A DNA stretch of 33,405 bases from positions 1 to 33,405 of the forward strand of contig DATKOR010000092.1 of the NCBI GenBank assembly GCA_035524495.1, in the 5' to 3' direction. Origin of the DNA: CAIKZZ01 sp035524495 (GTDB lineage: Bacteria; Pseudomonadota; Gammaproteobacteria; Steroidobacterales; Steroidobacteraceae). The translations under genes and the position numbers were made by a program. Below the pieces are notes generated by a model. It was not told where the DNA came from and ran no database searches. It saw only the letters and a program-made list of their open reading frames with translations. This document shows, one piece after another, positions 13,737-21,901 of the stretch (position 1 is the first letter of the stretch; the number at the start of each line of letters is the position of its first letter).

Positions 13737-15662
13737 ATGGCCGGCAAGCAGTCGATCGTCGCCGCGCTCGGCGAGCACGCGCTCGCGCTGCCGCGCCTCG
13801 TCGACGAGGCGCTCGCGGCGAACGACCGCGTCAAGTACCGGCTGACGCTGCTGCAGGTCGCGCGCCGCCACGCCGACGCCCCCGAGGAGCCGCTGCCGCA
13901 GCTCGTCGCGGAGCGCGGTGCCGCCGGCATTGACGACGCGGCGCTCGATGCGCTGCCGCGGGCCTGCGAGCGCGCCGGCGCCGGTGACTACCGGCTGCCC
14001 GGCGCGGGCGCGCTGCTCGCGGCAATTGCCGCCGACGTGCGTACGATGCTCACGCCGGTCCGCCTCGCCGCGCCCGGGGCGGAGGCGCTGGTCGCGCGCG
14101 CCGACGCGCTGCTGCCGCCGCTCGATGCGCACGCCGACGGCTTCGGCGCCGCCGAGCTCGCCGGCTGGTCCCACGGCGAGCGCGCCAAGGGCGACAGCGT
14201 GCACCTGCTGGTGATGGACCTGCACCAGCAGCTGAACGCGCTGCAGCGCGCGGTCGCGACGGAGCTGATCGACGGCGCCGCCGTCTACGGGCTCGCGCCC
14301 GGCGATGCCGAGCTGGTGCGCGCCTTCATGCGCGGCGTCAACCGCACGAGCCGGCTGCGCTTCGACCATCCCGGCCTCGGCACGACCGCGACGCGCAGCC
14401 GCGGGCGGCTCGTGATCCAGAACGACATCGGCACCACCGATGCGCACGTCGTCGTGATCCACGTGACGGGCGATGCGGTGATCGTGACCTACACCGACGT
14501 GCACCTGCAGCGGCTGCTCTTCTTCCAGTCGCTGTTCGCCGACCAGGCGGTTGACTGGGCCGACACGCGCCTGGTGCAGGACCACGGCGATGGCAGCTAC
14601 CACGTGACGGTCGGCCACCATGCGACCGCTGGCGACGCCGCCGCCTTCCTCGAGTTCCTCGGCAGCCGCCTCGTGTTCCTGATCGACTGGAACCGCGCGC
14701 GCAAGCAGCTGCGCCAGCTGGTCGGCAAGGAGCACGCGGTCGAGCTGCTCGGCTGGGCCGCGGCGCACGAGCTCGGTCACATGGGGTTCCTGCGGCTCGG
14801 CGGCGCACAGGCGGTGTTCGACGCGCTCGACTACGCGGCGCGCGGCCGCGGCCGCTTCGGCCAGACGCTCGAGGACGTGCTCGGCGGCGAGCGCGCCCTG
14901 AAGTTCCTGCAGTTCGCGCTCAAGCGCGCCGCCCACGAGCAGCTCGCGGGGCGCGGCGACTCGCTGGTGCAGGACGAGCTGCGCGCGGAACTCCTGCGCC
15001 ACCTGCGCGGCTCGGGCCAGAGCGTGCTCGACCTCGTCTGCGAGCACGCCGGACTCGTCGTCGAGATCGCCGGCGGCGTGCGCGACGCGCTCGCCGGCCT
15101 CGGGCGCCCCGGCGGCCAGGCCGGCGCCGAGCGGCTCGCGGCGCGCTGCAAGCGCTGGGAATCGGACGCCGACCGGCTGGTCAACGAGGTGCGCGACGCG
15201 ACGCGCACCGCACCCGAGACCGCGTACCTGCAGGAGCTCGTGCAGCGCGCCGATGACGTCGCCGACGACCTCGAGGAAACGGCCTTCCTGGTGACGCTGC
15301 TCGAGCGCGCCGGCGTCGGCGCCGCGCTGCGCGAGGCACTCGCGACGCTCGCCGCACGGCTCGTCGCCGGCAGCCAGGAGCTCGTCAAGGCGCTCGAGAC
15401 CGTGCGCGCGATCGGCCCGACGGCCGCGCGCGAGGACCTCCGGGACTTCCTCGAGGCGATCCACCGCATCGGCCGCGTCGAGCACGACACCGACGAACTG
15501 CAGCGCCGCGTCGCGGCCGAGCTCGCCGGCGGCTCGGCCGGGCCGCGCGAGATCCATCTCGCGGCCGAGAGCGCCGCGGCGCTCGAGCTCGCGGGCGACC
15601 ACCTGCAGCACGCGGCGCTGCTGTTGCGCGACCGGGTGCTGGCGCAACTCGCGCCGCGCTGA
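13737..15662 (+). CDS. PhoU/DUF47-like protein with a long N-terminal domain of unknown function
   Basis: 641 residues from the ATG at 13737. The C-terminal 220 residues or so show two PhoU/DUF47-type helical repeats: RLAARCKRWESDADRLVNEVRD with QELVQRADDVADDLEETAFLV, then HRIGRVEHDTDELQRRVAAEL. In PhoU these E/D-x-x-x-D patterns bind metal clusters. The N-terminal 400 residues are not familiar; they include a beta-type core (GRLVIQNDIGTTDAHVVVIHV) and the sequence HELGH (residues 344-348), which matches a zincin HExxH motif but may be chance. Its stop lies three bases before the PPDK-like start, so the two genes are certainly one operon. No signal peptide. A phosphate-related regulatory role is inferred from the fold only. 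Confidence 0.75.
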   Translation: MAGKQSIVAALGEHALALPRLVDEALAANDRVKYRLTLLQVARRHADAPEEPLPQLVAERGAAGIDDAALDALPRACERAGAGDYRLPGAGALLAAIAADVRTMLTPVRLAAPGAEALVARADALLPPLDAHADGFGAAELAGWSHGERAKGDSVHLLVMDLHQQLNALQRAVATELIDGAAVYGLAPGDAELVRAFMRGVNRTSRLRFDHPGLGTTATRSRGRLVIQNDIGTTDAHVVVIHVTGDAVIVTYTDVHLQRLLFFQSLFADQAVDWADTRLVQDHGDGSYHVTVGHHATAGDAAAFLEFLGSRLVFLIDWNRARKQLRQLVGKEHAVELLGWAAAHELGHMGFLRLGGAQAVFDALDYAARGRGRFGQTLEDVLGGERALKFLQFALKRAAHEQLAGRGDSLVQDELRAELLRHLRGSGQSVLDLVCEHAGLVVEIAGGVRDALAGLGRPGGQAGAERLAARCKRWESDADRLVNEVRDATRTAPETAYLQELVQRADDVADDLEETAFLVTLLERAGVGAALREALATLAARLVAGSQELVKALETVRAIGPTAAREDLRDFLEAIHRIGRVEHDTDELQRRVAAELAGGSAGPREIHLAAESAAALELAGDHLQHAALLLRDRVLAQLAPR

Positions 15663-15665
15663 GCC

Positions 15666-17258
15666 ATGGCCGAGTCCGCCCGGCGCCTGTACCTGATCGG
15701 CTGCGGGCCGAACGATGCCCGCGCCGGCACGCTCGATGAGCTCGGCTTCAAGGCCTACAACCTCGCGCGGCTCGCGCGGCTCGGTGCCCCGGTCCCCCCG
15801 GCCTTCGTGCTCGACACCAACTGGTGCCGGGCGTTCCGCGCCGCCGGCGGGGCGCTGCCCGACGGCACGCGGACCGAGCTCGCCGCCGCGCTCGCGCAGC
15901 TCGAGGCCGCGAGCGGACTCGGCTTCGGCAGCGCGCGCCGCCCGCTGATCGTCGCCGTGCGCTCGGGCGCCCCGGTGTCGATGCCCGGCATGCTGGAGAC
16001 GGTGCTGAACGTCGGGCTCTGCGACGCGACCGTCCCCGGCCTCGTGCGGCTCACCGGCAATCCGCGCCTCGTGTGGGACTCGTACCGGCGGCTCATCGAG
16101 GCCTACGCCGAGATCGTGGCGATGCTCGCGCCGGCGCCGTTCGCGGCCCTGCGCCAGGCGGCGCTCGCGCAAGCCGAAGCCCGGACCCTCGCCGAGGTCG
16201 ACTTTCGGGGGCTGCGCGCGCTCGTCGAGCGCGAGCTCGAGACCTACGCGGCGCTTGCCGGCGAGCCGTTCCCGCAGGTCCCGCTCGCGCAGCTCGAGGC
16301 GGCGGTCGTCGCCGTGTGGCGCTCGTGGGACGGCGACAAGGCGCGCTGGTACCGCGGCGCACACGCGATCGACGCCGCGCTCGGTACCGCCGTGACCGTG
16401 CAACGGATGGTGTTCGGCAACGCCGGCGGCACCTCCGGCGCCGGCGTCGGCTTCACGCGCGACCCCTCGACCGGCGCCGCGGCGCTCTATCTGGACTACG
16501 CGCCGAACGCACAGGGCGAGGACGTGGTCGCCGGCCGCACCGCGCTCGGCAGCGACCCGGCCGCCGAGATCGCGGCGCCGATCCGCGAGGAGCTCGTCGA
16601 GCTCGCACAGCTGCTCGAGCACGAGTTTCGCGACGCGCAGGAGTTCGAGTTCACGGTCGAGAACGGTGAGCTTTACGTGCTGCAGACGCGCGATGCGAAG
16701 CGCACGCCGCTCGCCGCACTCGAGATCGCGGTGGCGCTCGGCGAGGCCGGCCTCCTCAGCCCGGCGCAAGCGCGTGCGCGCGTCGCGGCGCTCGATCCCG
16801 AGCGTCTCGCAAGCGTCGAGCTCGCCGCGCCTGCCGATCCGCTCGCAACCGGCGTCCCCGCAAGTGTCGGCGTCGCCTCGGGTGCCGCGGTCTTCGACCC
16901 GGCGCGCGCGCTCGAGCGAGCACGCCGCGGCGAGCCGGTGGTGCTGCTGCGCGAGGACGTCACAACCGCCGACATCGCGGCGCTCGAGGCCGCGGTCGGC
17001 CTCGTCGCCGCCCGCGGCGCCAGGACCGCGCACGCCGCCGTCGTCGCGCGCCAGCTCGGCAAGGCATGCATCGTCGGCTGCCAGGCGCTGACGATCGATC
17101 CCGGGCAGCGCGCGGCCTGGTTCGGCACGGAGCGAATCGCCGAAGGCGAGTTGCTGACGATCGACGCCGGATCTGGGCGGGTCTACCGCGGGAGCCTGCC
17201 GGTCGTGCGGCGCCGGCCCGAAGCGCTCTGGCGGCGGCTCGCGGCGCTCGGCGCCTGA
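15666..17258 (+). CDS. Short pyruvate-phosphate-dikinase-like protein lacking the PEP-binding barrel
   Basis: 530 residues against roughly 870-900 for a complete dikinase. The ATP-grasp part is well conserved: GFKAYNLARLARLGAPVPPAFVL, VRSGAPVSMPGMLETVLNVGL, VWDSYRRLIEAYAEIV, VQRMVFGNAGGTSGAGVGFTRDPSTG and YAPNAQGEDVVAGR. The swivelling phosphohistidine domain follows, with the catalytic His in ARTAHAAVVARQLGKACIVG (canonical GGMTSHAAVVAR). The TIM-barrel that binds PEP/pyruvate is absent, and the gene ends cleanly rather than mid-domain. It can plausibly autophosphorylate with ATP and hand the phosphate to another acceptor, like the dikinase-like nucleotide-dependent phosphotransferases. The partner is probably the PhoU-like protein encoded three bases upstream. 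Confidence 0.85.
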   Translation: MAESARRLYLIGCGPNDARAGTLDELGFKAYNLARLARLGAPVPPAFVLDTNWCRAFRAAGGALPDGTRTELAAALAQLEAASGLGFGSARRPLIVAVRSGAPVSMPGMLETVLNVGLCDATVPGLVRLTGNPRLVWDSYRRLIEAYAEIVAMLAPAPFAALRQAALAQAEARTLAEVDFRGLRALVERELETYAALAGEPFPQVPLAQLEAAVVAVWRSWDGDKARWYRGAHAIDAALGTAVTVQRMVFGNAGGTSGAGVGFTRDPSTGAAALYLDYAPNAQGEDVVAGRTALGSDPAAEIAAPIREELVELAQLLEHEFRDAQEFEFTVENGELYVLQTRDAKRTPLAALEIAVALGEAGLLSPAQARARVAALDPERLASVELAAPADPLATGVPASVGVASGAAVFDPARALERARRGEPVVLLREDVTTADIAALEAAVGLVAARGARTAHAAVVARQLGKACIVGCQALTIDPGQRAAWFGTERIAEGELLTIDAGSGRVYRGSLPVVRRRPEALWRRLAALGA

Positions 17259-17408
17259 GGCGGGCGCGCCGCGTTTCGATGGCCAGCCGGGGCGCTCCGC
17301 CCCTAGAATCCGCCGTGGGAAACGGCCATCGCCGGCGCCTGCCGGCACGGTGACCGAGGGGGTCGGCGCCACCGGGAGCGCCGGGCGGGGCCGAGCGCGA
17401 GGACGAGC
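17259..17408 (+). promoter_or_regulatory. Leader and candidate promoter of the aryl polyene operon
   Basis: A 150-base gap. TAGAAT at 17304-17309 is a good -10 hexamer; no matching -35 is obvious at the right distance. A GCCGGC-gcct-GCCGGC hairpin (17331-17346) would lie in the leader. GAGGA at 17398-17402 precedes the GTG at 17409 with proper spacing. Confidence 0.4.
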
Positions 17409-18169
17409 GTGACAGCGACCAACGATCGGCCGGCGTCGGCGGGGACGGCGTTACGGGCGGCGTAACGGCGGGTTTCGGGCTGCGCCACTGGGCGGCGTGG
17501 GCGCCAGGGCTCGAGCGACGCGACGACTGGCTGCGCTGGGCGAGGGCGCCGGTGCGACCCGCGGGCGATGCGGCACCCCCCGTCAGCGAGATGCCGGCGC
17601 TCCTGCGCCGCCGCGCCGAGCGGCTCGGCCGCATGGCGCTCGCGGTGCTCTACCAGAGTTCCGACGCCACGGCCCCGATCGTCTACTGCTCGCGCTACGG
17701 CGAGCTCGGCCGCGTCGTGACGCTGCTGAATGAGCTCGCGGCCACCGGAACCGTGTCCCCGCAGGGCTTCAGCGTCTCGGTGCACAACGCGATGGCCGGG
17801 CTCTACTCGATCGCGACCCGCGGCCGCGAGAACGTCCAGAGCCTCGCGGCCGGGCCCGGCACGCCGTTCGCCGGCCTCGTGGACGCCGCCGGGCTGCTCG
17901 CCGACGGGACGCCCTGCGTGCGCCTCGTCTGGTGCGAGGAACCGGTGCCGCCCGTGTTCGCGCGATTCGCCGAGCCCTCGGACACCGCGTACGCGGTGCT
18001 GCTCGAGCTCGAGGCCGGGCGCGACTTCGCGTTCGAGTGGGTCGCGCCCGCCGGGCCCGTTTCGGCGCTGCCGCCCGCGCTCGCGCTGCTCGCCTTCCTG
18101 CTCGGCGATGCGCAGGAGGCGCTCGTCAACGCCGGGCCAGAGGCCTGCCGGCTCAGGCGGGGCGCCTGA
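17409..18169 (+). CDS. apeC: Aryl polyene ketosynthase-like chain-length-factor subunit; frame break near the start
   Basis: About 240 residues of the ketoacyl-synthase N-terminal-like family (pfam13723), which has no catalytic cysteine and pairs with an active ketosynthase. The homologous part begins GFGLRHWAAWAPGLERRDDW (17471 on) and continues ALAVLYQSSDATAPIVYCSRYGEL, FSVSVHNAMAGLYSIATRG, CVRLVWCEE and ALLAFLLGDAQEALVN. This frame has no ATG, GTG or TTG between its upstream stop (17351) and the conserved start. A GTG at 17409 with an excellent GAGGA site lies in another frame that closes at 17463; one extra G in the GGGG at 17441-17444 would join the two. A start at GTG 17552 would lose about 30 conserved residues. 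First gene of the operon. Confidence 0.8.
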
Positions 18170-18172
18170 GCG

Positions 18173-18949
18173 GTGGCCTCGTTCGACCGCACTTACCGCA
18201 CGCTCGCGACGGCGTTCTGCTTCGCGACCTTCGGCGTCGGCGGCCTCGTCCTCGCCTCGATCGTGCTGCCGCTGCTCCTGTTGATACCGCGCCCCGCGCG
18301 CCACCGCACGGCGCGCTTCCTGATCCAGCAGCTGTTTCGGTTCTTCGTGGCGCTGATGGAGGGCTGCGGCGTGCTGTCGCTGTCGATTGTGGGCGCCGAG
18401 GGGCTGCGCGGCCGCGGCCGGCTGATCCTGGCGAACCACCCGTCGCTGATCGACGTCGTGGTGCTGATGTCGCTCGTCTCGCAACCCGACTGCGTCGTCA
18501 AGGGACAGCTGTGGCGCAACCCGTTCACCTGGGGCGCGGTGCGGCTCGCCGGCTTCATCGACAACCAGTCGGGGCCCGAGCTCGTCGAGGCCGCCGTCGC
18601 CTCGCTCGCGGCCGGCAACAACCTGATCGTGTTCCCCGAAGGCACGCGCACGGCACCCGGCCGGCCGATGCACTTTCAGCGCGGTGCGGCCTACATCGCC
18701 GTGCGTGGACGATTCGATATCACACCGGTAATCTTCACGGTGTCCGAGCCGACGCTGACCAAGGGGTATCCCTGGTATCGCGTACCGCGGCGCAGACCGC
18801 GTTTCAGCGTGCACGTGCTTTCGCCCGTCAGCATCGAGCCGCTGCTCGCGTCGGAACCCGCGCACGTCCATCGGGCGCGCTGGCTGACGGGGTGGCTCGA
18901 GGAGTTCTTTACGATGCAAGTGGAGCGCCATGGACCCCCTGCTGTCTGA
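18173..18949 (+). CDS. Lysophospholipid-type acyltransferase (PlsC family)
   Basis: 258 residues from a GTG at 18173, three bases after the previous stop. One or two N-terminal membrane helices (GLVLASIVLPLLLLI) are followed by the acyltransferase motifs. The catalytic H-x4-D is His89-Pro-Ser-Leu-Ile-Asp94 in LANHPSLIDVV, and the phosphate-binding motif is FPEGTRT (154-160). It transfers an acyl chain from a carrier to a glycerol-phosphate-like acceptor at the inner face of the membrane. Aryl polyene clusters regularly carry such an enzyme, thought to build the lipid part to which the polyene is joined. The 3' end overlaps the first carrier-protein gene by 20 bases. Confidence 0.9.
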   Translation: MASFDRTYRTLATAFCFATFGVGGLVLASIVLPLLLLIPRPARHRTARFLIQQLFRFFVALMEGCGVLSLSIVGAEGLRGRGRLILANHPSLIDVVVLMSLVSQPDCVVKGQLWRNPFTWGAVRLAGFIDNQSGPELVEAAVASLAAGNNLIVFPEGTRTAPGRPMHFQRGAAYIAVRGRFDITPVIFTVSEPTLTKGYPWYRVPRRRPRFSVHVLSPVSIEPLLASEPAHVHRARWLTGWLEEFFTMQVERHGPPAV

Positions 18950-19190
18950 GATCCGGGCGCTGATCGTCAGTTGTCTCAATCTCGAGGACGTGCGCCCCGA
19001 GGACATCGACGTCGAGGCGCCGCTGTTCGTCGAGGGGCTGGGGCTCGACTCGATCGACGCGCTCGAGCTCGGCGTCGCGCTGCAGCGCCGCTACGGGCTC
19101 GCGCTCGCGGCCGACACCGAGGAGACGCGACGCCACTTCGGCTCGGTCGCGAGCCTGGCGCGCTTCGTCGCGGCCAACCGCACGAAGTAG
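18930..19190 (+). CDS. apeE: Acyl carrier protein 1 of the aryl polyene pathway
   Basis: 86 residues. The phosphopantetheine attachment serine is Ser41 in GLGLDSIDALELGVAL, the standard carrier motif with acidic recognition helix II. Helix I is LLSEIRALIVSCLNL. The start lies 20 bases inside the acyltransferase gene, which implies coupled translation. It carries the aromatic starter or the growing chain; which of the two carriers does which cannot be settled from sequence. Naming as ApeE follows order in described clusters. Activation probably depends on the transferase at the end of the operon. Confidence 0.92.
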   Translation: MDPLLSEIRALIVSCLNLEDVRPEDIDVEAPLFVEGLGLDSIDALELGVALQRRYGLALAADTEETRRHFGSVASLARFVAANRTK

Positions 19191-19195
19191 CGCGC

Positions 19196-19447
19196 ATGCC
19201 CGCCATGGAGAAACCCGAGATCTACGCGTGGGTGTCGCGGCACCTGACCGAAATGTTCGAGATCGCGCCGGAGCGCATCACGCCGGAGGCGCGCCTGTAC
19301 CAGGACCTCGACATCGACAGCATCGACGCGGTCGACCTGATGGTCAAACTCAACGAGCTGACCGGCAAGCGCGTGATGCCCGAATCCTTCAGGTCGGTGC
19401 GCACGGTCGCCGACGTCGTGGACGTCATCTACGGTCTCGTGAACTGA
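19196..19447 (+). CDS. apeF: Acyl carrier protein 2 of the aryl polyene pathway
   Basis: 83 residues from the ATG at 19196 (80 if MEKPEIY at 19205 is used; neither has a strong ribosome site). The attachment site is Ser42 in LYQDLDIDSIDAVDLMVKL, closely like known second carriers of these clusters. The tail RSVRTVADVVDVIYGLV forms helix IV. It begins five bases after the first carrier gene. Between its stop and the ligase gene there are only about 50 bases with no usable frame; in many related clusters a small membrane protein (COG4648) occupies this place and is missing here. Confidence 0.92.
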   Translation: MPAMEKPEIYAWVSRHLTEMFEIAPERITPEARLYQDLDIDSIDAVDLMVKLNELTGKRVMPESFRSVRTVADVVDVIYGLVN

Positions 19448-19499
19448 TGCCGGCGCGCGGGCGCGGCGCGAGCGGCGTGCGCCCGGCGGGGAGCCCGTC

Positions 19500-21167
19500 G
19501 TGACCGGCGCCGCACCGCTCGCGACGCTGCTGACGCGCCCCGCGAGCGCCGCGCGCCCGATCGCGGAGGGCACCGCGGGACCCATCGACTGGACGCGCTT
19601 TCGCGGCGACGTCGCGCGCGCCGCCGCCCTGCTCGCCGCCGAACCCGGGCCGAGCGCCGCACTCTACGAGAGCGACAGCTACCGCTTCGCCGTGTGGCTG
19701 TGGGCGGCGTGGCACGCCGGGCGCGCCGTGATCCTGCCGGCCGACCCGCAGCCGGCGACCGCGGCGGCGCTGGGCAGCGAGACGGGACTGATGCTCGGCG
19801 AGCTTCCCGGCGCGCGACCACTGCCGGCCGGCGCCGCGCCCGATGCGCTCGCGCCGGTCGACCGCGAGCGCGCGCTGCTGCGCGTCTACACCTCGGGCTC
19901 GACCGGCCGGCCGCAGCTGATCGACAAGACGCTCGCGCAGCTCGAGGCCGAGACCGGCGCGATCGAGGCCGCGCTCGGCCGCTACGCGCCGGACGACGCG
20001 CTGGTCGCGGGCTCGGTCAGTCACCAGCAGTTCTACGGACTCATGTTCCGCGTGCTGTGGCCGCTCGCGACGGGCCGTCCGCTGCTCGCGCGCGCGCTGC
20101 GCTTTCCCGAGGAGCTCGCGCTCGTGCCGCGCGGGCGGGCGTCGGTGCTCGTCACGAGCCCGGTCTTCCTCGGCGTGCTCGCCGCTGGCGAGCGCGCGCT
20201 ACCCGACGGTACGCGGCTCGTGCTGAGCGCGGGCAGCGCGCTCGCCGCCAACGTCGCGCGCCGCATCGCCGGCGCCGGCGCGCTCGTCGAGATCTACGGC
20301 TCGACCGAGACCGGCGCCGTCGCGGCGCGCCACGCGCCCGGCCAGCCCTGGCAGGCGCTGCCCGGCGTCGGCATCCGCATCGCCGAGGACTCGACGCTCG
20401 AGTTCGAGGCCGCGCAGCTCGCCGCGCGCGGCTGGCAACGCAGCGCCGACCGCGCCCGCGCCGTCGACGGCGGCTTCGAGCTCCTCGGCCGCAGCGACCG
20501 GATCGCCAAGATCGCCGACAAGCGCGTCTCCCTCGACCGTCTCGAGGCGACGCTGCTCGCGACGCCGCTCGTCAGCGCGGCGCGCGTCGTCGTGCTGGCC
20601 GCGCCGCGCCCCGAGCTCGGTGCGGTGCTGGTGCCGAGCGCAGCCGGCAGCGTGGCGCTCGGGCGCGACGGGCCGTTCGCGCTCGGCCGCGAGCTGCGGC
20701 GCTTGCTCACCGAGGAATTCGAGCCGGTCGTGCTGCCGCGGCGCTTCCGCTTCGTCGCGGAGCTGCCGCGCGATCCGCTCGGCAAGATCCGCGCCACCGA
20801 CCTCGAGGCGCTGTTCGCGGCGGCGCGGCGCCGCCCGATCGTCTCGCGCCGGCACGCGGAGAGAGAGAGAGCGACGCTGACGCTCGAGATCGACCGCAGC
20901 CTCGCCTGTTTCGACGGCCATTTCCCGGACCAGCCGATCGTGCCCGGACTCGCCCAGCTCGACTGGGCGATCAGCTTCGCGCGCGAGCACTTCGCGATCG
21001 GCGGCGAGTTCGCCGGCGTCGACGCGCTCAAGTTCCAGCGCGTGATCGTGCCCGGAACATCGGTGACGCTGACGCTCGAGTGGCGCGACGGAACGCTCTC
21101 TTTCCGCTACGCGTCCGACGGCCCGCACTCGAGCGGGCGGATCCTGTTCGGCGCGGCCGGGCGATGA
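19500..21167 (+). CDS. apeHI: Acyl-AMP ligase fused to a hotdog dehydratase/thioesterase-like domain
   Basis: 555 residues from a GTG at 19500 with GGGGAG upstream. Residues 1 to about 445 form an adenylating ligase: phosphate loop YTSGSTGRPQLIDKT (about 131-145), IYGSTETGAVA (about 265-275), and the hinge region LGRSDRIAKIADKRVSLDRLE followed by PRDPLGKIRATDLE with the catalytic lysine. Residues about 460-555 form an ApeI-like hotdog domain with FDGHFPDQPIVPGLAQLDWAI, the FabZ-type HFP...PIxPG signature. The ligase would activate 4-hydroxybenzoate-type starters and load them on a carrier protein; the second domain would dehydrate chain intermediates together with the later ApeP protein. The two functions are usually separate genes (apeH, apeI). 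A GA repeat marks the linker. Confidence 0.9.
   Translation: MTGAAPLATLLTRPASAARPIAEGTAGPIDWTRFRGDVARAAALLAAEPGPSAALYESDSYRFAVWLWAAWHAGRAVILPADPQPATAAALGSETGLMLGELPGARPLPAGAAPDALAPVDRERALLRVYTSGSTGRPQLIDKTLAQLEAETGAIEAALGRYAPDDALVAGSVSHQQFYGLMFRVLWPLATGRPLLARALRFPEELALVPRGRASVLVTSPVFLGVLAAGERALPDGTRLVLSAGSALAANVARRIAGAGALVEIYGSTETGAVAARHAPGQPWQALPGVGIRIAEDSTLEFEAAQLAARGWQRSADRARAVDGGFELLGRSDRIAKIADKRVSLDRLEATLLATPLVSAARVVVLAAPRPELGAVLVPSAAGSVALGRDGPFALGRELRRLLTEEFEPVVLPRRFRFVAELPRDPLGKIRATDLEALFAAARRRPIVSRRHAERERATLTLEIDRSLACFDGHFPDQPIVPGLAQLDWAISFAREHFAIGGEFAGVDALKFQRVIVPGTSVTLTLEWRDGTLSFRYASDGPHSSGRILFGAAGR
20859..20870 (+). repeat. (GA)6 dinucleotide repeat in the ligase-dehydratase linker
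   Basis: Six GA units (followed by another G) code for ERER in the linker between the ligase and hotdog domains. A gain or loss of one unit would shift the frame after the ligase and cut off the dehydratase domain. Confidence 0.85.
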
Positions 21168-21901
21168 ACGTGTGCGCGGTGGTTCCGGTCTACGACCACG
21201 CGGCACCGGCGGCGCGCGTGGTCGCGACGCTGCGCGCGCTCGATCTCGTCTGCATCGTCGTCGACGACGGCAGCGCCCCGGCCGAGGCCCAAGCGCTCGC
21301 GAAGCTCGCCCAGCCCGGCGCCGTCGAGCTCGTCCGCCATCCCGAGAACCGCGGCAAGGGCGCCGCGGTCCTCTCCGGGCTGCGGCGCGCAGCGGCGCTC
21401 GGCTACAGCCACGCGCTGCAGGTCGACGCCGACGGGCAGCACGACGTCGCCGAGGCGCCGCGCCTGCTCGCGGCGGCGCGTGCCGAGCCCGGGGCGGTCG
21501 TGACCGGCTATCCGCGCTTCGACGCCTCGGTGCCGCGCGGCCGCTACTACGGCCGCTACGCGACCCACGTGTGGGTCTGGATCAACACGCTGTCGCGGCG
21601 CATCGTCGATGCGATGTGCGGCTTTCGCGTCTACCCGGTCGCGCCGGTGCTGGCGCTAGCCGCGCGCGGCGCGCTCGGCCGGCGCATGGACTTCGACATC
21701 GAGGTGCTGGTGCGCCTCGACTGGGCAGGCGTGCGCATCGTGAACCTGCCGGTCGGCGTGCGCTACCCGCCCGGCACCGCCTCGCACTTTCGGCTGTGGA
21801 AGGACAACCTGCTGATCGGCGCGCTGCACGCACGGCTGTTCGCCGGCATGCTGTGGCGGCTGCCGCGCCTCGTGGCGCGGCATTTCGGCGCGGGACGCTG
21901 A
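21164..21901 (+). CDS. Family 2 glycosyltransferase
   Basis: 245 residues, with an ATGA overlap with the ligase stop. The GT-A fold is clear: VCAVVPVYDHAAPAARVVATL, CIVVDDGSAPAEA (nucleotide binding), HPENRGKGAAVLSGL, and the metal-binding DxD in LQVDADGQHDV (about residues 86-91). The segment VDAMCGFRVYP is typical of the dolichyl-phosphate-mannose-synthase-like branch, and MDFDIEVLVRL is the catalytic-base region. It would transfer a sugar to the lipid or aryl part of the product at the cytoplasmic membrane face. In several aryl polyene clusters this domain is fused to the acyltransferase encoded next; here they are separate. Confidence 0.93.
   Translation: MNVCAVVPVYDHAAPAARVVATLRALDLVCIVVDDGSAPAEAQALAKLAQPGAVELVRHPENRGKGAAVLSGLRRAAALGYSHALQVDADGQHDVAEAPRLLAAARAEPGAVVTGYPRFDASVPRGRYYGRYATHVWVWINTLSRRIVDAMCGFRVYPVAPVLALAARGALGRRMDFDIEVLVRLDWAGVRIVNLPVGVRYPPGTASHFRLWKDNLLIGALHARLFAGMLWRLPRLVARHFGAGR

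Noticed and set aside
12969..17372. Minus-strand open frame of 1467 codons opposite the PhoU-like and dikinase-like genes
   Set aside because: It is antisense to two genes with clear domain motifs, is dominated by Arg, Gly and Glu with no recognisable domain, and is the expected result of very high GC at third positions.
19447..19503. 18-codon frame between the second carrier gene and the ligase
   Set aside because: Too short, with random composition. It is not the COG4648 membrane protein expected at this place.
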